Source: an uncultured Oligoflexia bacterium
Lineage (GTDB): Bacteria; Bdellovibrionota; Bacteriovoracia; Bacteriovoracales; Bacteriovoracaceae
Assembly: GCA_913058265.1 (NCBI GenBank)
Contig: CAJXPQ010000011.1
Span: 43,900-107,899, forward strand
DNA length: 64,000 nucleotides
Reading direction: 5' to 3'
Shown here: one piece after another, positions 48,183 through 57,007 of the stretch
Numbering within the stretch: the first letter of the stretch is position 1
How the letters are laid out: each line of letters begins with the position of its first letter
Program-made: the position numbers and the translations under genes
The notes under the pieces: generated by a model
Database searches by the model: none
What the model was told of the DNA's origin: nothing
What the model saw: the letters and a program-made list of their open reading frames with translations, nothing else

Positions 48183-49694
48183 ATGCTATATAAAATATGT
48201 ACAGTAGTGCTATTGGCGCTATTGATGTCATTCCAAACTTATGCTCAACGCAATAGTAATTGTGGGGATACATTTGAGTCAATAACTCTTGGCTGTATTA
48301 AAAGTCAGCAAAAGAAGCTAGATGCATACGAGGCTAGTCAGAAGAAAAAACAGGTATATTACGAAAAAGCAGTGAAAGGTCTAAAGGGCTTTGAAATAAA
48401 GAAAGCTGAGTTACAAAAAGATCTTGTTTTAATATTAAAAAATCTAGAAGAAGCAAGAAAAATAAAAAACAATATATATGTTTATCAATCGTCAGCAAAC
48501 ATATATGGAAAATTTCTTATAAAAGATGTTTTTCTTACAAATAACAGTTGTTCTCTGTTGGTAGAGTCACTCGCCTATAGATCAAAAGAAGTCATAAATA
48601 AAACCATGACGATCGCTATTGAGAATACAACCAGCTCGTGGAATACAGATAGAGTTTCATTTGATAATAATGGAACGAGTAACTTCATGCTAAAAAGAGA
48701 GCATGGTATATGTGTCTTAAAAAGAGTTACAGGTAAGGTGGCCTTACTCAAGAAGATGCCATTACCACCAGAGAATGAAGGGAATTTAATTATTCTCTAT
48801 GCTGGTTATTTTGCAATTGGACTATCTGCCTTCTTAATTGCAAGAACAGTATTTCAAGATGAAGATAAGTATAAGGCTCAAGAAAAATTAGAAATTGCAG
48901 ATGACTCTTCAGATGATAAGAAAAATACCCCAAATGACATAGTCCTGAAGTATTCAAGACCCTTCTTTAAGAGATATATCTCACCTGTCGTTCAAGGAAT
49001 GAAGAAAAAGCGTATTATTCGTGAGAAATATAAGCGTCCATTAGCATCCTCTGGCATGAATAAGTTTTTAACTCCAGAAGACTTCTATGCATTTAAATTA
49101 TTTCTAATTCTAGGTTTTCCACTTGTATTTCTTGGTTTAAGAGTCTTTTTAGAAGAGGATTGGCCACTAATTTATCTTCCTATCATTTCGATTGGAGGCT
49201 TTCTCTATCCAGACTTTTGGATCAAGGGAAAAACAGAACAGAGAAGGCAAGAAGTTCTTGAGAATATGCCATTCGTGGTTGATATGTTAGCCCTTTCTGT
49301 TGAGGCAGGTCTCGACTTTGTAGCAGCGATGCAGAAAGTTATTGAAAAGGCTCCTGATTCAGCTTTGGTTGAAGAGTTTGAAACAATGATTAAAGAGACG
49401 AAGATCGGAGCAAGTAGAGCGGAAGGTCTGAGACAAATGTCTTGGCGAATAGATGCTCTACCTATGTCCTCCTTTTGTGCCACATTGATTGCTGCTGATT
49501 CTGTGGGTGCCAATATTAGTCCAATATTAAAAACCTTAGCACAAGAATTGAGACAGAAAAGATCCTCTGTCATAGAGCAAAAAGGTGCACAAGCTGCTAC
49601 AAAAATATTAATTCCAATGATCTTCTTTGTACTACCTGCAACTCTCATTGTAATTATGGCCCCAATAGTCTTACAGCTGATGGGGGTGTCATGA
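48183..49694 (+). CDS. TadC-like membrane protein with N-terminal exported domain
   Basis: 503 aa. The C-terminal 250 residues carry the type II secretion system F domain: membrane helices around VLGLRVFLEEDWPLIYLPIISIGGF, the DMLALSVEAGLDFVAAMQKV box and the closing helix ILIPMIFFVLPATLIVIMAPIV, as in TadC of Tad/Flp pili. The first ~200 residues start with a signal-type helix (MLYKICTVVLLALLMSFQTYAQ) and form an extracytoplasmic domain, followed by the helix ILYAGYFAIGLSAFLIA. TadC normally lacks such a domain. TadB, TadA and Flp are not in the window. Start at 48183 has GGAG 4 nt upstream; an ATG at 48168 is in frame. Confidence 0.82.
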   Translation: MLYKICTVVLLALLMSFQTYAQRNSNCGDTFESITLGCIKSQQKKLDAYEASQKKKQVYYEKAVKGLKGFEIKKAELQKDLVLILKNLEEARKIKNNIYVYQSSANIYGKFLIKDVFLTNNSCSLLVESLAYRSKEVINKTMTIAIENTTSSWNTDRVSFDNNGTSNFMLKREHGICVLKRVTGKVALLKKMPLPPENEGNLIILYAGYFAIGLSAFLIARTVFQDEDKYKAQEKLEIADDSSDDKKNTPNDIVLKYSRPFFKRYISPVVQGMKKKRIIREKYKRPLASSGMNKFLTPEDFYAFKLFLILGFPLVFLGLRVFLEEDWPLIYLPIISIGGFLYPDFWIKGKTEQRRQEVLENMPFVVDMLALSVEAGLDFVAAMQKVIEKAPDSALVEEFETMIKETKIGASRAEGLRQMSWRIDALPMSSFCATLIAADSVGANISPILKTLAQELRQKRSSVIEQKGAQAATKILIPMIFFVLPATLIVIMAPIVLQLMGVS

Positions 49695-50035
49695 AAATTA
49701 TCCATAAGAGAACAGGCAAAATTATTGCGCACGATGCACGTATAGCAAATACAACTTTAAGTAGAATGAAAGGGCTAATGTTTATTGATAAGATGGACGG
49801 GTTTGATGCTCTTATACTTGACCCTGGAAATTCGATTCATAATTGCTTTGTGAGATTCTCTTTAGATGTAATCTTTGTAAATAACAAATATGAAGTAGTC
49901 AAAATTATTAGAGATTTCAAACCATGGAGATTTTCCTGGATATATTTTAGGGCAACAAAGGTAATTGAACTTCAAGCCGGAAGCTTAATAAAAGAAATCA
50001 AAGAGTCTGATGTTGTGGAGGTTCAAGGTGTTTAA
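49691..50035 (+). CDS. DUF192 family protein
   Basis: 114 aa. Typical DUF192 features: RMKGLMF, the NCFVRFSLDVIFVN core (usually a His/Trp-Met-x-Asp-Ile-Phe) and VIELQAGSL near the end. No signal peptide. DUF192 genes recur in Tad and secretion loci of delta-like bacteria; the molecular role is unknown. ATGA overlap with the TadC-like gene and 8-nt overlap with the FHA gene support one operon. Confidence 0.85.
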   Translation: MKIIHKRTGKIIAHDARIANTTLSRMKGLMFIDKMDGFDALILDPGNSIHNCFVRFSLDVIFVNNKYEVVKIIRDFKPWRFSWIYFRATKVIELQAGSLIKEIKESDVVEVQGV

Positions 50036-51602
50036 GTTAGTCGCTGTTGGTGGAAAGATCAGAGGTTTAGAAATTGAACTACATGATGGATCAAACGTTT
50101 TAGGAAGGTCTCATGACTGTGAACATGTTTTAGCTGTAGACGGAATATCAAAGAAGCATGTTGAAATCACTATTAATAATGAATCGTGCTTTTTACAAGA
50201 TTTAGGCTCTTCGAATGGAACTTTTGTAAACGGTAAATTAGTGAAGAAAAAGACAGTTGTCGATAAAGATAAGATCGCACTACCAAATGTCATATTTCAA
50301 CTAGTTCACGTTAAAGAAAAGAAAATTGTTGTAACAAAAAAAGTATTAAAAGGTAATGCAGAGGGGACAGATTTAGATTTTGGTGATGCTAAACCAAATG
50401 ATCTTCCAGGCAAAATAAAATATTGGTTTAAGAATACAGCGATGAAAGTTGTTTATAGTTTTAATGAGCAATATGAGTGGAATGTCATGTTGGCGATCTT
50501 CTTGTTTATGATGACATGTGGAAATATTTATCTAACAATCGGCCCTGTACTTACTAAAACCCAAATCTTAATTGAAACAGAAATTAATGAAAGAGGGAAG
50601 CATATTGCCGAAGAGATTGTCCGAACGAACTCTAGGTATTTAAATGAAGGAAATATGCAACGAATTAACACTAGCTTCTTGGAGAGATTAGTGGATTCCG
50701 GTGATGTTGTTTCTTATGAATTAACAGATATTCAAGGAAGAATAGTTAGGCCTGTTAGTAAAATCGATACACTTGATACAGATGTATTTACTGCAAAAGC
50801 AATGTCGAAATTCAAATCAATGGGGCAGAAAAGCTATTTCCAAACATTTTTTGATTCATCCATTTTTGATGGAGAAGTTGGAGTTGCAAAACTATTGGTT
50901 GTTAACGACCCTGAAAGTGGCCAAGACAAAGCAGTTGGTTTAATAGCTATTAGGTTTAAGCCAGACTCCCTAAGACAGTTTAGCTCAATGAGTGCTGAGG
51001 CTTATCTAACAGCATTGGTTATGACTACAATCCTTGGCAGTTTATTCTTTGCAATTATCTATTATCTTACAATTCGTCCCTTACTCGATATGCGAAGACA
51101 GACGGAAGATGTTTTGAGAGGTAAGAAAAAAGATGTCGATTTTAAATACTTGTTTGAAGAGTTAAATCCATTCAAAAATACAATAAATAGTATTCTCCAA
51201 AAAAATCGGGAACTTATGAACGATGATTCACAGGATTTTGCTGAAATTGAAGAAGAAGGACCCTATATCTCTATTATGTATGAAGTTATGAAGGGATCTC
51301 CTGGAGCCGCGATTGTTTTAAGCGCAGAAAAAAATGTCGAATATGTTAATGAGATGGCCGGTGACTTAACTGGAATGAGAGAAAATCTCGTGCAAGGTAG
51401 TAATATATTAGATGCAGCATCTAATGAAGGCTTTGCTGGGACACTTATTAAGTTATGTGATGATACTGCAAATAATGGTGGGGTAAATCAAAGTGACTTT
51501 TACGAGTTAGATGGTGATCCCTATATAATTAATGTTATGGCCTTAATGGGGAAAGATAGCTTCGCAAAAGCTTACCTCATATCTTTTGCTAGGGAAAAAT
51601 AA
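50028..51602 (+). CDS. FHA-domain membrane sensor with PAS-like C-terminus
   Basis: 524 aa. FHA domain at residues ~1-95: LGRSHDCEH, ISKKHVEI and LGSSNGTFVNG are all intact (phosphothreonine-binding Arg, Ser, Asn pattern). Linker, then a TM helix around MLAIFLFMMTCGNIYLTI, an extracytoplasmic sensor region of ~140 residues, a second TM helix LTALVMTTILGSLFFAIIYYL, then a HAMP-like segment and a C-terminal PAS-like domain (AIVLSAEKNVEYVNEMAGDLTG). No kinase, GGDEF or HTH output is visible. The GTG at 50028 with GGAGG 6 nt upstream is preferred over an ATG at 50010. Confidence 0.88.
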   Translation: MFKLVAVGGKIRGLEIELHDGSNVLGRSHDCEHVLAVDGISKKHVEITINNESCFLQDLGSSNGTFVNGKLVKKKTVVDKDKIALPNVIFQLVHVKEKKIVVTKKVLKGNAEGTDLDFGDAKPNDLPGKIKYWFKNTAMKVVYSFNEQYEWNVMLAIFLFMMTCGNIYLTIGPVLTKTQILIETEINERGKHIAEEIVRTNSRYLNEGNMQRINTSFLERLVDSGDVVSYELTDIQGRIVRPVSKIDTLDTDVFTAKAMSKFKSMGQKSYFQTFFDSSIFDGEVGVAKLLVVNDPESGQDKAVGLIAIRFKPDSLRQFSSMSAEAYLTALVMTTILGSLFFAIIYYLTIRPLLDMRRQTEDVLRGKKKDVDFKYLFEELNPFKNTINSILQKNRELMNDDSQDFAEIEEEGPYISIMYEVMKGSPGAAIVLSAEKNVEYVNEMAGDLTGMRENLVQGSNILDAASNEGFAGTLIKLCDDTANNGGVNQSDFYELDGDPYIINVMALMGKDSFAKAYLISFAREK

Positions 51603-52591
51603 TGTCAAATGCTGTTAAAATTTTTAATCATTTTGATACACCTAAGAAGGAAGGTGTTTATCATCGATTAATATGCTTAACAGGAGAAAATAAGGGAAAG
51701 GCTTATTTTATTGTTGGTAAAAGAATTGTTATCGGTAGATCTGAAACAGCAGATGTTACGATTCTTGACCTTAAGTCTTCAAGAGAACATGCTGAAATTA
51801 TACTTGTAGGTGACACATATATAATTACAGATCTTGGTTCACAAAATGGAATCATTGTTAATGATTTAAAAATTAAACAACATAGTCTCGGAAACGGAGA
51901 TAAAATTATTATAGGTAAGACTGTTTATAAGTTCTCTAAGGTAGTCGTTAAAAACCAATTAAAAAAAGTTAAAGAGAATTCTTCTATTGATTCGGACTCT
52001 GAAAGTTTAAGTGAAGAGAAGGAACCTGAAAGTAAACGACTTATGCTTATGCTTGTGGGGGTTTCAATAATCCTCGTACTCATTTTAGCTATTGATGATG
52101 AAGAACCAATAAATAAAAAATCTCTCGTGAAAACAAATATTTCTACAATTGTGCGTGATGAAAAATTTAAAAATGCCCTAACAACCAAAAGTATATTGTC
52201 AGAAAAAAGTAAAGAAAAGGTTGCACTATATATTCAGAGAGGTCTTCGAGAGCTTCGTGAAGATAATTACTTTCGTGCAATTGCTGAGCTTGAAAGTGCT
52301 AGGCAGTGGAGCCCAAATAATTCAAGAGTAAATGCTTATTTAAGAATTGCTAGAGAAAGACTAGATGAAAAAATTGAAGGATTTTTTAATAAGGCCCTTA
52401 GAGACAAAGAAGCCATAAATTATCAGAATTCTATTACTTCCTACTGTGCTGTTGTCAGGTTACTTGCTAATTTTCCTGATGACTCCAGATATCTTACGGC
52501 CATAGAGGGTGTTAAGGATCTTGAAGTAAGAATGGGACTAGCTGAAGGAACTACTAAATGTATTGATTTGAGGGGGCCAAATGTTAATTAA
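51602..52591 (+). CDS. FHA-domain membrane protein with TPR-like C-terminus
   Basis: 329 aa. FHA domain at residues ~20-115 with IGRSETADV, SSREHAEI and LGSQNGIIVN (complete). One TM helix around LMLMLVGVSIILVLILAI. The extracytoplasmic part carries TPR-like helices (GLRELREDNYFRAIAELESARQWSPNN). So a cytoplasmic phosphothreonine receptor is coupled to a periplasmic protein-binding scaffold. ATG overlaps the previous stop (TAATG). Confidence 0.88.
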   Translation: MSNAVKIFNHFDTPKKEGVYHRLICLTGENKGKAYFIVGKRIVIGRSETADVTILDLKSSREHAEIILVGDTYIITDLGSQNGIIVNDLKIKQHSLGNGDKIIIGKTVYKFSKVVVKNQLKKVKENSSIDSDSESLSEEKEPESKRLMLMLVGVSIILVLILAIDDEEPINKKSLVKTNISTIVRDEKFKNALTTKSILSEKSKEKVALYIQRGLRELREDNYFRAIAELESARQWSPNNSRVNAYLRIARERLDEKIEGFFNKALRDKEAINYQNSITSYCAVVRLLANFPDDSRYLTAIEGVKDLEVRMGLAEGTTKCIDLRGPNVN

Positions 52592-54920
52592 GGCTTTTAA
52601 CGGATCAATACAATTTGAAGAAATAAATATTTTGGAGGAAGATCTTCTCGGTGGAGGTGAGATATTTATTGGGAGAGAGGAGGATTGTCATATCATACTA
52701 GATTCTCATCAAGTTTCTCGTTATCATGCATCAATAACACTTGAAGAAAACGTGCTTCTATTTAAAGTCTTATCAGACTATGGAGGCGTAAGCTTTAACG
52801 GAACGAGTATAGAGAAAAAACAGATTAATAATCAAGATACCTTTAAGATCTTTGATTTTGAAATTAATATTTCTGACATCCACTCTAGCTATTCAACACC
52901 TGTGGATACTAGTACAAATAGTGTTAATGAAGAAAATGAAAATAGTGAAGATGACTTGCTTGAAGGTGTTAAAGGAGCAGAAGGTCTAGACGACTATCTT
53001 GAGGATGCCCCTGTTATGACAGATACTGACTCGTCGTCTAATGTCGAGTCGACCGATATCCTTACTCGTGTCACGAATGAATCGGATGATAATCCGGGAA
53101 TAACTGGGTCTGAAGTTACAGATGAAGAAAAAAATGAATTCAATGAATTTCGAAGTGAAAATTATGATGATGACTATCTTGAAGATAATTACTCCGAGAC
53201 GACTGATGATGAAGTCGAAAATGAACTCGAGGCAATAAATGATCAAGAAAATAGTGAACCAATTGTAAATGATGATTTTAATTTTGGTGATAACGATGAA
53301 GTTCAGGAATTTTCATCTGATGACGAAGGGTTTGACTCTGGATTTGGTGACGATGGCGGTGAGATGTCTGATGATGATGGAAGCGCGACTCAAGTCCTAA
53401 GTTCCTTTGCAAACTATTATTTAGAACTTGTTGGTGAGTACGCTCCATTTGATAAATATCAAATAACGGACTTAGAGACATTTATTGGTCGAGACTCTGA
53501 GAAATGTCAGATCGTTCTAGATGACCCTGAAGTTTCGAAGACACATGCAATGATAAGAAAGAGTCTAATTGGATGTGTCGTGGAAGATTTGAATTCATCA
53601 AATGGAATCCTTTTCAATGGTGAAAGAGTTAATAAAGCAGAGTTAACAAATGAGGACGAATTTCTTATCGGTGATACTGCCTTTATGGTGCGTATAACAT
53701 CGGATATAATTGAAGTTGAAAAAGGCCGTTTGATGCCTGTTGAGGAAAATCAAGAAGTCGAAATTGAAGAAATTATTGAAGAAGAAGTCGATTACGATCA
53801 ATTTGGTGCAGAAGAAGGTGAGTTTGGTGTAGAGGAAGAAAAAAGCTTTATAAAGCGAATCTGGAAAGATAAGAGAAAACGATTGTACTTGATCGTTGGT
53901 ATTGTTGTCTCACTAGTTTTTTTACTCGGAGATGAAGACACTAGTGAAGTTAAACCGGATGTGACAACTGAGCAGAAAGAAAAAGTTGAAGAAAAAGAAA
54001 CGTCAGAATTTAGCCCAGAGATTCTAGAGAAACTAGAACAAAACTATACTCTTGCATTGGCGAAAAGTGAAGCCGGTGAATATTATGAAGCCAAAGAGTA
54101 TATTGATATAGTTATGCAGATTGACCCGGAATATCGTGATGGAAACGCAAAGATTCTAGAAAAATTAATTCAAGAGGGCTACGATAAATTAATCAAAATG
54201 AAGGAAGAAGAGCAAGCTCGTAAAGAGAAGCTTGAGCGTCAGGCCAAAGTTAGAGAGCTTCTAAAAAAAGCAACTAAAGCTGTTGATGATCGAAACGCAG
54301 CAGCGGCGAGAAAGTTTTTCGGGATGATATTTGAGCTTGATCCGGAAAATCCAGACGTTACACCACTTAAGATTGATATTGATGCTTGGGAAGCCGAAGT
54401 TAAAAGAAAAGCTCAGGAAGAACAATTAGCAAAAGCAAGAAGAACAGCAATGGTAGGTAAGCTATCACCTGGTAAAACATTATACCTAAAGCAAGATTGG
54501 TATAAAGCAATTGATAAACTTGAAAAGTTTTTACAAGAAGAGGGCATGGACGAGGACCTGATTAAAGAGGCTACGGATATGTTAAAAGATTCTAAGCGTA
54601 AGCTTCTTCAACAAGTTAATCCTTTACTGAGTAAAGCAAGGTCATACCGAGACGGGCAAGACTTAAAGCAAGCTTATGAAACATATGATGAAGTTTTAAA
54701 CTTTGAGCCAAGTAATGAAGAGGCGCTAAATGAGAAAGGGGATATTTTTGATTTATTAATTAATAGATCAAAGAAAGTTTACCGTGAAGCTTTAGTCGCT
54801 GAATCCTTGAGCCTTTATCCTAAAGCCAAAGAGAAGTTTCAAGAAGTTCAGCAAATCTCCCCTATTAATAGTAAGTACTATATTAAGGCGACAAATAAAC
54901 TTAAAAACTATTTGGAGTAA
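52581..54920 (+). CDS. Double-FHA, acidic-linker, TM and TPR scaffold protein
   Basis: 779 aa. FHA-1 (residues ~15-95) has FIGREEDCH and VSRYHASI, but the usual SxNG turn reads SDYGGVSFNG, so its pThr site may be weakened. A ~165-residue stretch very rich in Asp/Glu/Ser/Asn follows. FHA-2 (residues ~285-370) is complete: FIGRDSEKC, VSKTHAMI, NSSNGILFNG. Then an acidic patch, a TM helix near residue 440 (LYLIVGIVVSLVFLL) and an extracytoplasmic region with TPR-like repeats (LAKSEAGEYYEAKEYIDIVMQIDP and similar). It overlaps the previous gene by 11 nt and has a strong GAGGGG ribosome site. Probable assembly platform for the complex. Confidence 0.87.
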   Translation: MLIKAFNGSIQFEEINILEEDLLGGGEIFIGREEDCHIILDSHQVSRYHASITLEENVLLFKVLSDYGGVSFNGTSIEKKQINNQDTFKIFDFEINISDIHSSYSTPVDTSTNSVNEENENSEDDLLEGVKGAEGLDDYLEDAPVMTDTDSSSNVESTDILTRVTNESDDNPGITGSEVTDEEKNEFNEFRSENYDDDYLEDNYSETTDDEVENELEAINDQENSEPIVNDDFNFGDNDEVQEFSSDDEGFDSGFGDDGGEMSDDDGSATQVLSSFANYYLELVGEYAPFDKYQITDLETFIGRDSEKCQIVLDDPEVSKTHAMIRKSLIGCVVEDLNSSNGILFNGERVNKAELTNEDEFLIGDTAFMVRITSDIIEVEKGRLMPVEENQEVEIEEIIEEEVDYDQFGAEEGEFGVEEEKSFIKRIWKDKRKRLYLIVGIVVSLVFLLGDEDTSEVKPDVTTEQKEKVEEKETSEFSPEILEKLEQNYTLALAKSEAGEYYEAKEYIDIVMQIDPEYRDGNAKILEKLIQEGYDKLIKMKEEEQARKEKLERQAKVRELLKKATKAVDDRNAAAARKFFGMIFELDPENPDVTPLKIDIDAWEAEVKRKAQEEQLAKARRTAMVGKLSPGKTLYLKQDWYKAIDKLEKFLQEEGMDEDLIKEATDMLKDSKRKLLQQVNPLLSKARSYRDGQDLKQAYETYDEVLNFEPSNEEALNEKGDIFDLLINRSKKVYREALVAESLSLYPKAKEKFQEVQQISPINSKYYIKATNKLKNYLE

Positions 54921-54925
54921 TTATA

Positions 54926-55663
54926 ATGGAATTAAAAAAATTCTCAGTTGAATCACATCAAGGGCCATTTCTTAATATTAATGAAGATGGCTACGACTTC
55001 AATCTAAGTGATGAGTTGTTTATGATTTTTGATGGCTTCGGAGGAAGTGGTATTGGTGATAAAAACCTAGTCACTCTAAAAGAAAATCTCAAAAAGTTTT
55101 TTCATAATTTTATCTCTGATCGTAATTCAACGATGCCTTTTTATTATAGTCCTAAATATTTACTCGAAGGTAATGCACTCATTAATTCAGCTCTGTTTTC
55201 ACATTTTGAGCTGTATAAAGAGAATTTGAAGAAGCCGTTCGGTGAACGTGCTGGAGCAAGTGGTATACTAGCTTTGAAGTTTGAATCTATTGTTTCTTTA
55301 TTGTCCGTTGGAAATTGTCGGGCATATATTCTTAGAAAAGGTAAAATAAAATCCGTATTTAGTGAGGATAGCTTTCAATTACTTTCTCATGATAAGTTCG
55401 ATGGGCCACACAAGAATATTCCTTTGTCAGGCTTTGGACTCTTTCCTGACCTGCACTATCAACTAAAAGAAATTCGTGTAACATCCGGGGATAAGTTACT
55501 TTTAATTACAGATGGCGTCTATGGAAGACTGGATGAGGACGAACTCCAATCAGGAATGAGTAAAGACACTATTAACATTAAGAATAAAATCCTTGAGCTA
55601 TTTGAACTTGCAAACTCTCGTGGAAATTTGGATAACCAAACTTGCATGATTCTTGAATTCTAG
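54926..55663 (+). CDS. PP2C-type protein phosphatase
   Basis: 245 aa PPM-family Ser/Thr phosphatase. Metal-binding motifs: NEDGYDF, DGFGGSG, DGVYGR and DNQT at the C-terminus; GASGILAL and SVGNCRAYILR are also present. It directly follows the FHA genes, so it most likely removes phosphates from the proteins the FHA domains recognise, as PppA opposes PpkA/Fha1 in P. aeruginosa type VI secretion. No Ser/Thr kinase gene is found in the window. Confidence 0.9.
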   Translation: MELKKFSVESHQGPFLNINEDGYDFNLSDELFMIFDGFGGSGIGDKNLVTLKENLKKFFHNFISDRNSTMPFYYSPKYLLEGNALINSALFSHFELYKENLKKPFGERAGASGILALKFESIVSLLSVGNCRAYILRKGKIKSVFSEDSFQLLSHDKFDGPHKNIPLSGFGLFPDLHYQLKEIRVTSGDKLLLITDGVYGRLDEDELQSGMSKDTINIKNKILELFELANSRGNLDNQTCMILEF

Positions 55664-55744
55664 GCTAAACACTTAAAATTAGACTTTTTACGCTTTGTTC
55701 TCTAACATATTAGGTACTAGAGTTTTATAGACAAGGAAGTTTTA

Positions 55745-57007
55745 ATGAAACCTAAAATTGTCATTGCTGACGATGGACCTACAATTCAAAAAGTTATTAA
55801 AATAACTTTGGCCAATGAAGATTTTGACCTTGTGGAATGTTTATCTGCAGATAATTTAATGGATATAGTAGAAAGTGAAAAACCAAGTTTAGTATTATTA
55901 GATTTTAATTTATCTGATAGTAAAACTGGTTATGATCTATCAAAAGAAATTAAATCAATATGTCATTCAAAAATCATGATGCTATATGGTACTTACGACA
56001 CTATCAATGAGTCTCTCTTTGATGAGGCAGGTGTTAATGGTCATATCGTAAAGCCGTTTGATGGATCTAAATTTATAAATCTTTGTAAACAACTTATTAA
56101 TGATAGTTCACTTGAAAGTGCCGATGATGTATCTAATTCTGTAGATATGACTACTGATGAACCAGATATAGACTCTGATGATGAATGGGTTGTTAATCAG
56201 CCAGAAGTTATCGACTTCTCTGACGAGTCTGAAATTTCATCTGCTGATATTGTAACAACAGAAGAAATGAGTCAACTCGCCCAGGGAATGGAAGAGTGGG
56301 GAATGGATGTCCCAGGTGTTATTGGAAGTACTTCTAGCGAAGTAGAGTTACCTCCTGTCATTATGGCAGCATCACCAGCAGATAAAGATAGTAATAGTAT
56401 TGTCGTTGAAGAGACGCTTCTCCCAGCTAATGATGAACTTGAATATCCAGATATGAGTTCTCATAATCCATCTACGTCACTTATTTCAATTGAAGAGCTT
56501 GATGTGGATGAGTCCGAATTAGACATTGAAGAACTCGATGTAGCTGCTGATATGCCGTCTGAGGGAATTGGCTTAGATGATACTATTGGCACTGTATCTG
56601 ATGTAGAAATAGCAAACCTTGAAGCAGAGATTGCAGATGAAGTAGAAACAGAGGACTTCTCTGTTGATGCGTCTGCTATCGAAGACTCTTTTAATGATAT
56701 TGAAAGCGATGATGAAGACCTTTGGGCAGCTGATGAAGTCATTGAAGACTCTAGTTCAAGTGAATCAATTATTGGTTTAACAGAAGAGATTGAATCAGAA
56801 CAACAGATTGATCAGCAATTTACTGCAGATAAAAATATTGAAGATAAAATTGAAAGCTTACTCGGCCCTATGATTGAAAAAATTGTTCAAGAAAAAGTTG
56901 ATCGTGCAATTGAAAAAATTGCATGGGAAGTCATTCCTGATCTTGCCGAAAACCTTATCAAGAAAGAATTAAAATCAATATCTGACGAAGTTATGAATTC
57001 TCTTTAA
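55745..57007 (+). CDS. Receiver-domain protein with acidic linker and C-terminal helical tag
   Basis: 420 aa. Receiver domain (residues 1-120): Asp9/Asp10, phosphoacceptor Asp53 in LLDFNLSD, Thr83, Lys103 in HIVKPFDG. The next 240 residues are Asp/Glu/Ser-rich and low complexity. The last ~60 residues form an amphipathic helix set (KVDRAIEKIAWEVIPDLAENLIKKEL), a tag I recall on many delta-group single-domain receivers. No DNA-binding domain. A possible promoter TTGTTC-17-TAGAGT (55695-55723) stands in the gap before it. It overlaps birA at the 3' ends by 17 nt, in opposite directions. Confidence 0.88.
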   Translation: MKPKIVIADDGPTIQKVIKITLANEDFDLVECLSADNLMDIVESEKPSLVLLDFNLSDSKTGYDLSKEIKSICHSKIMMLYGTYDTINESLFDEAGVNGHIVKPFDGSKFINLCKQLINDSSLESADDVSNSVDMTTDEPDIDSDDEWVVNQPEVIDFSDESEISSADIVTTEEMSQLAQGMEEWGMDVPGVIGSTSSEVELPPVIMAASPADKDSNSIVVEETLLPANDELEYPDMSSHNPSTSLISIEELDVDESELDIEELDVAADMPSEGIGLDDTIGTVSDVEIANLEAEIADEVETEDFSVDASAIEDSFNDIESDDEDLWAADEVIEDSSSSESIIGLTEEIESEQQIDQQFTADKNIEDKIESLLGPMIEKIVQEKVDRAIEKIAWEVIPDLAENLIKKELKSISDEVMNSL

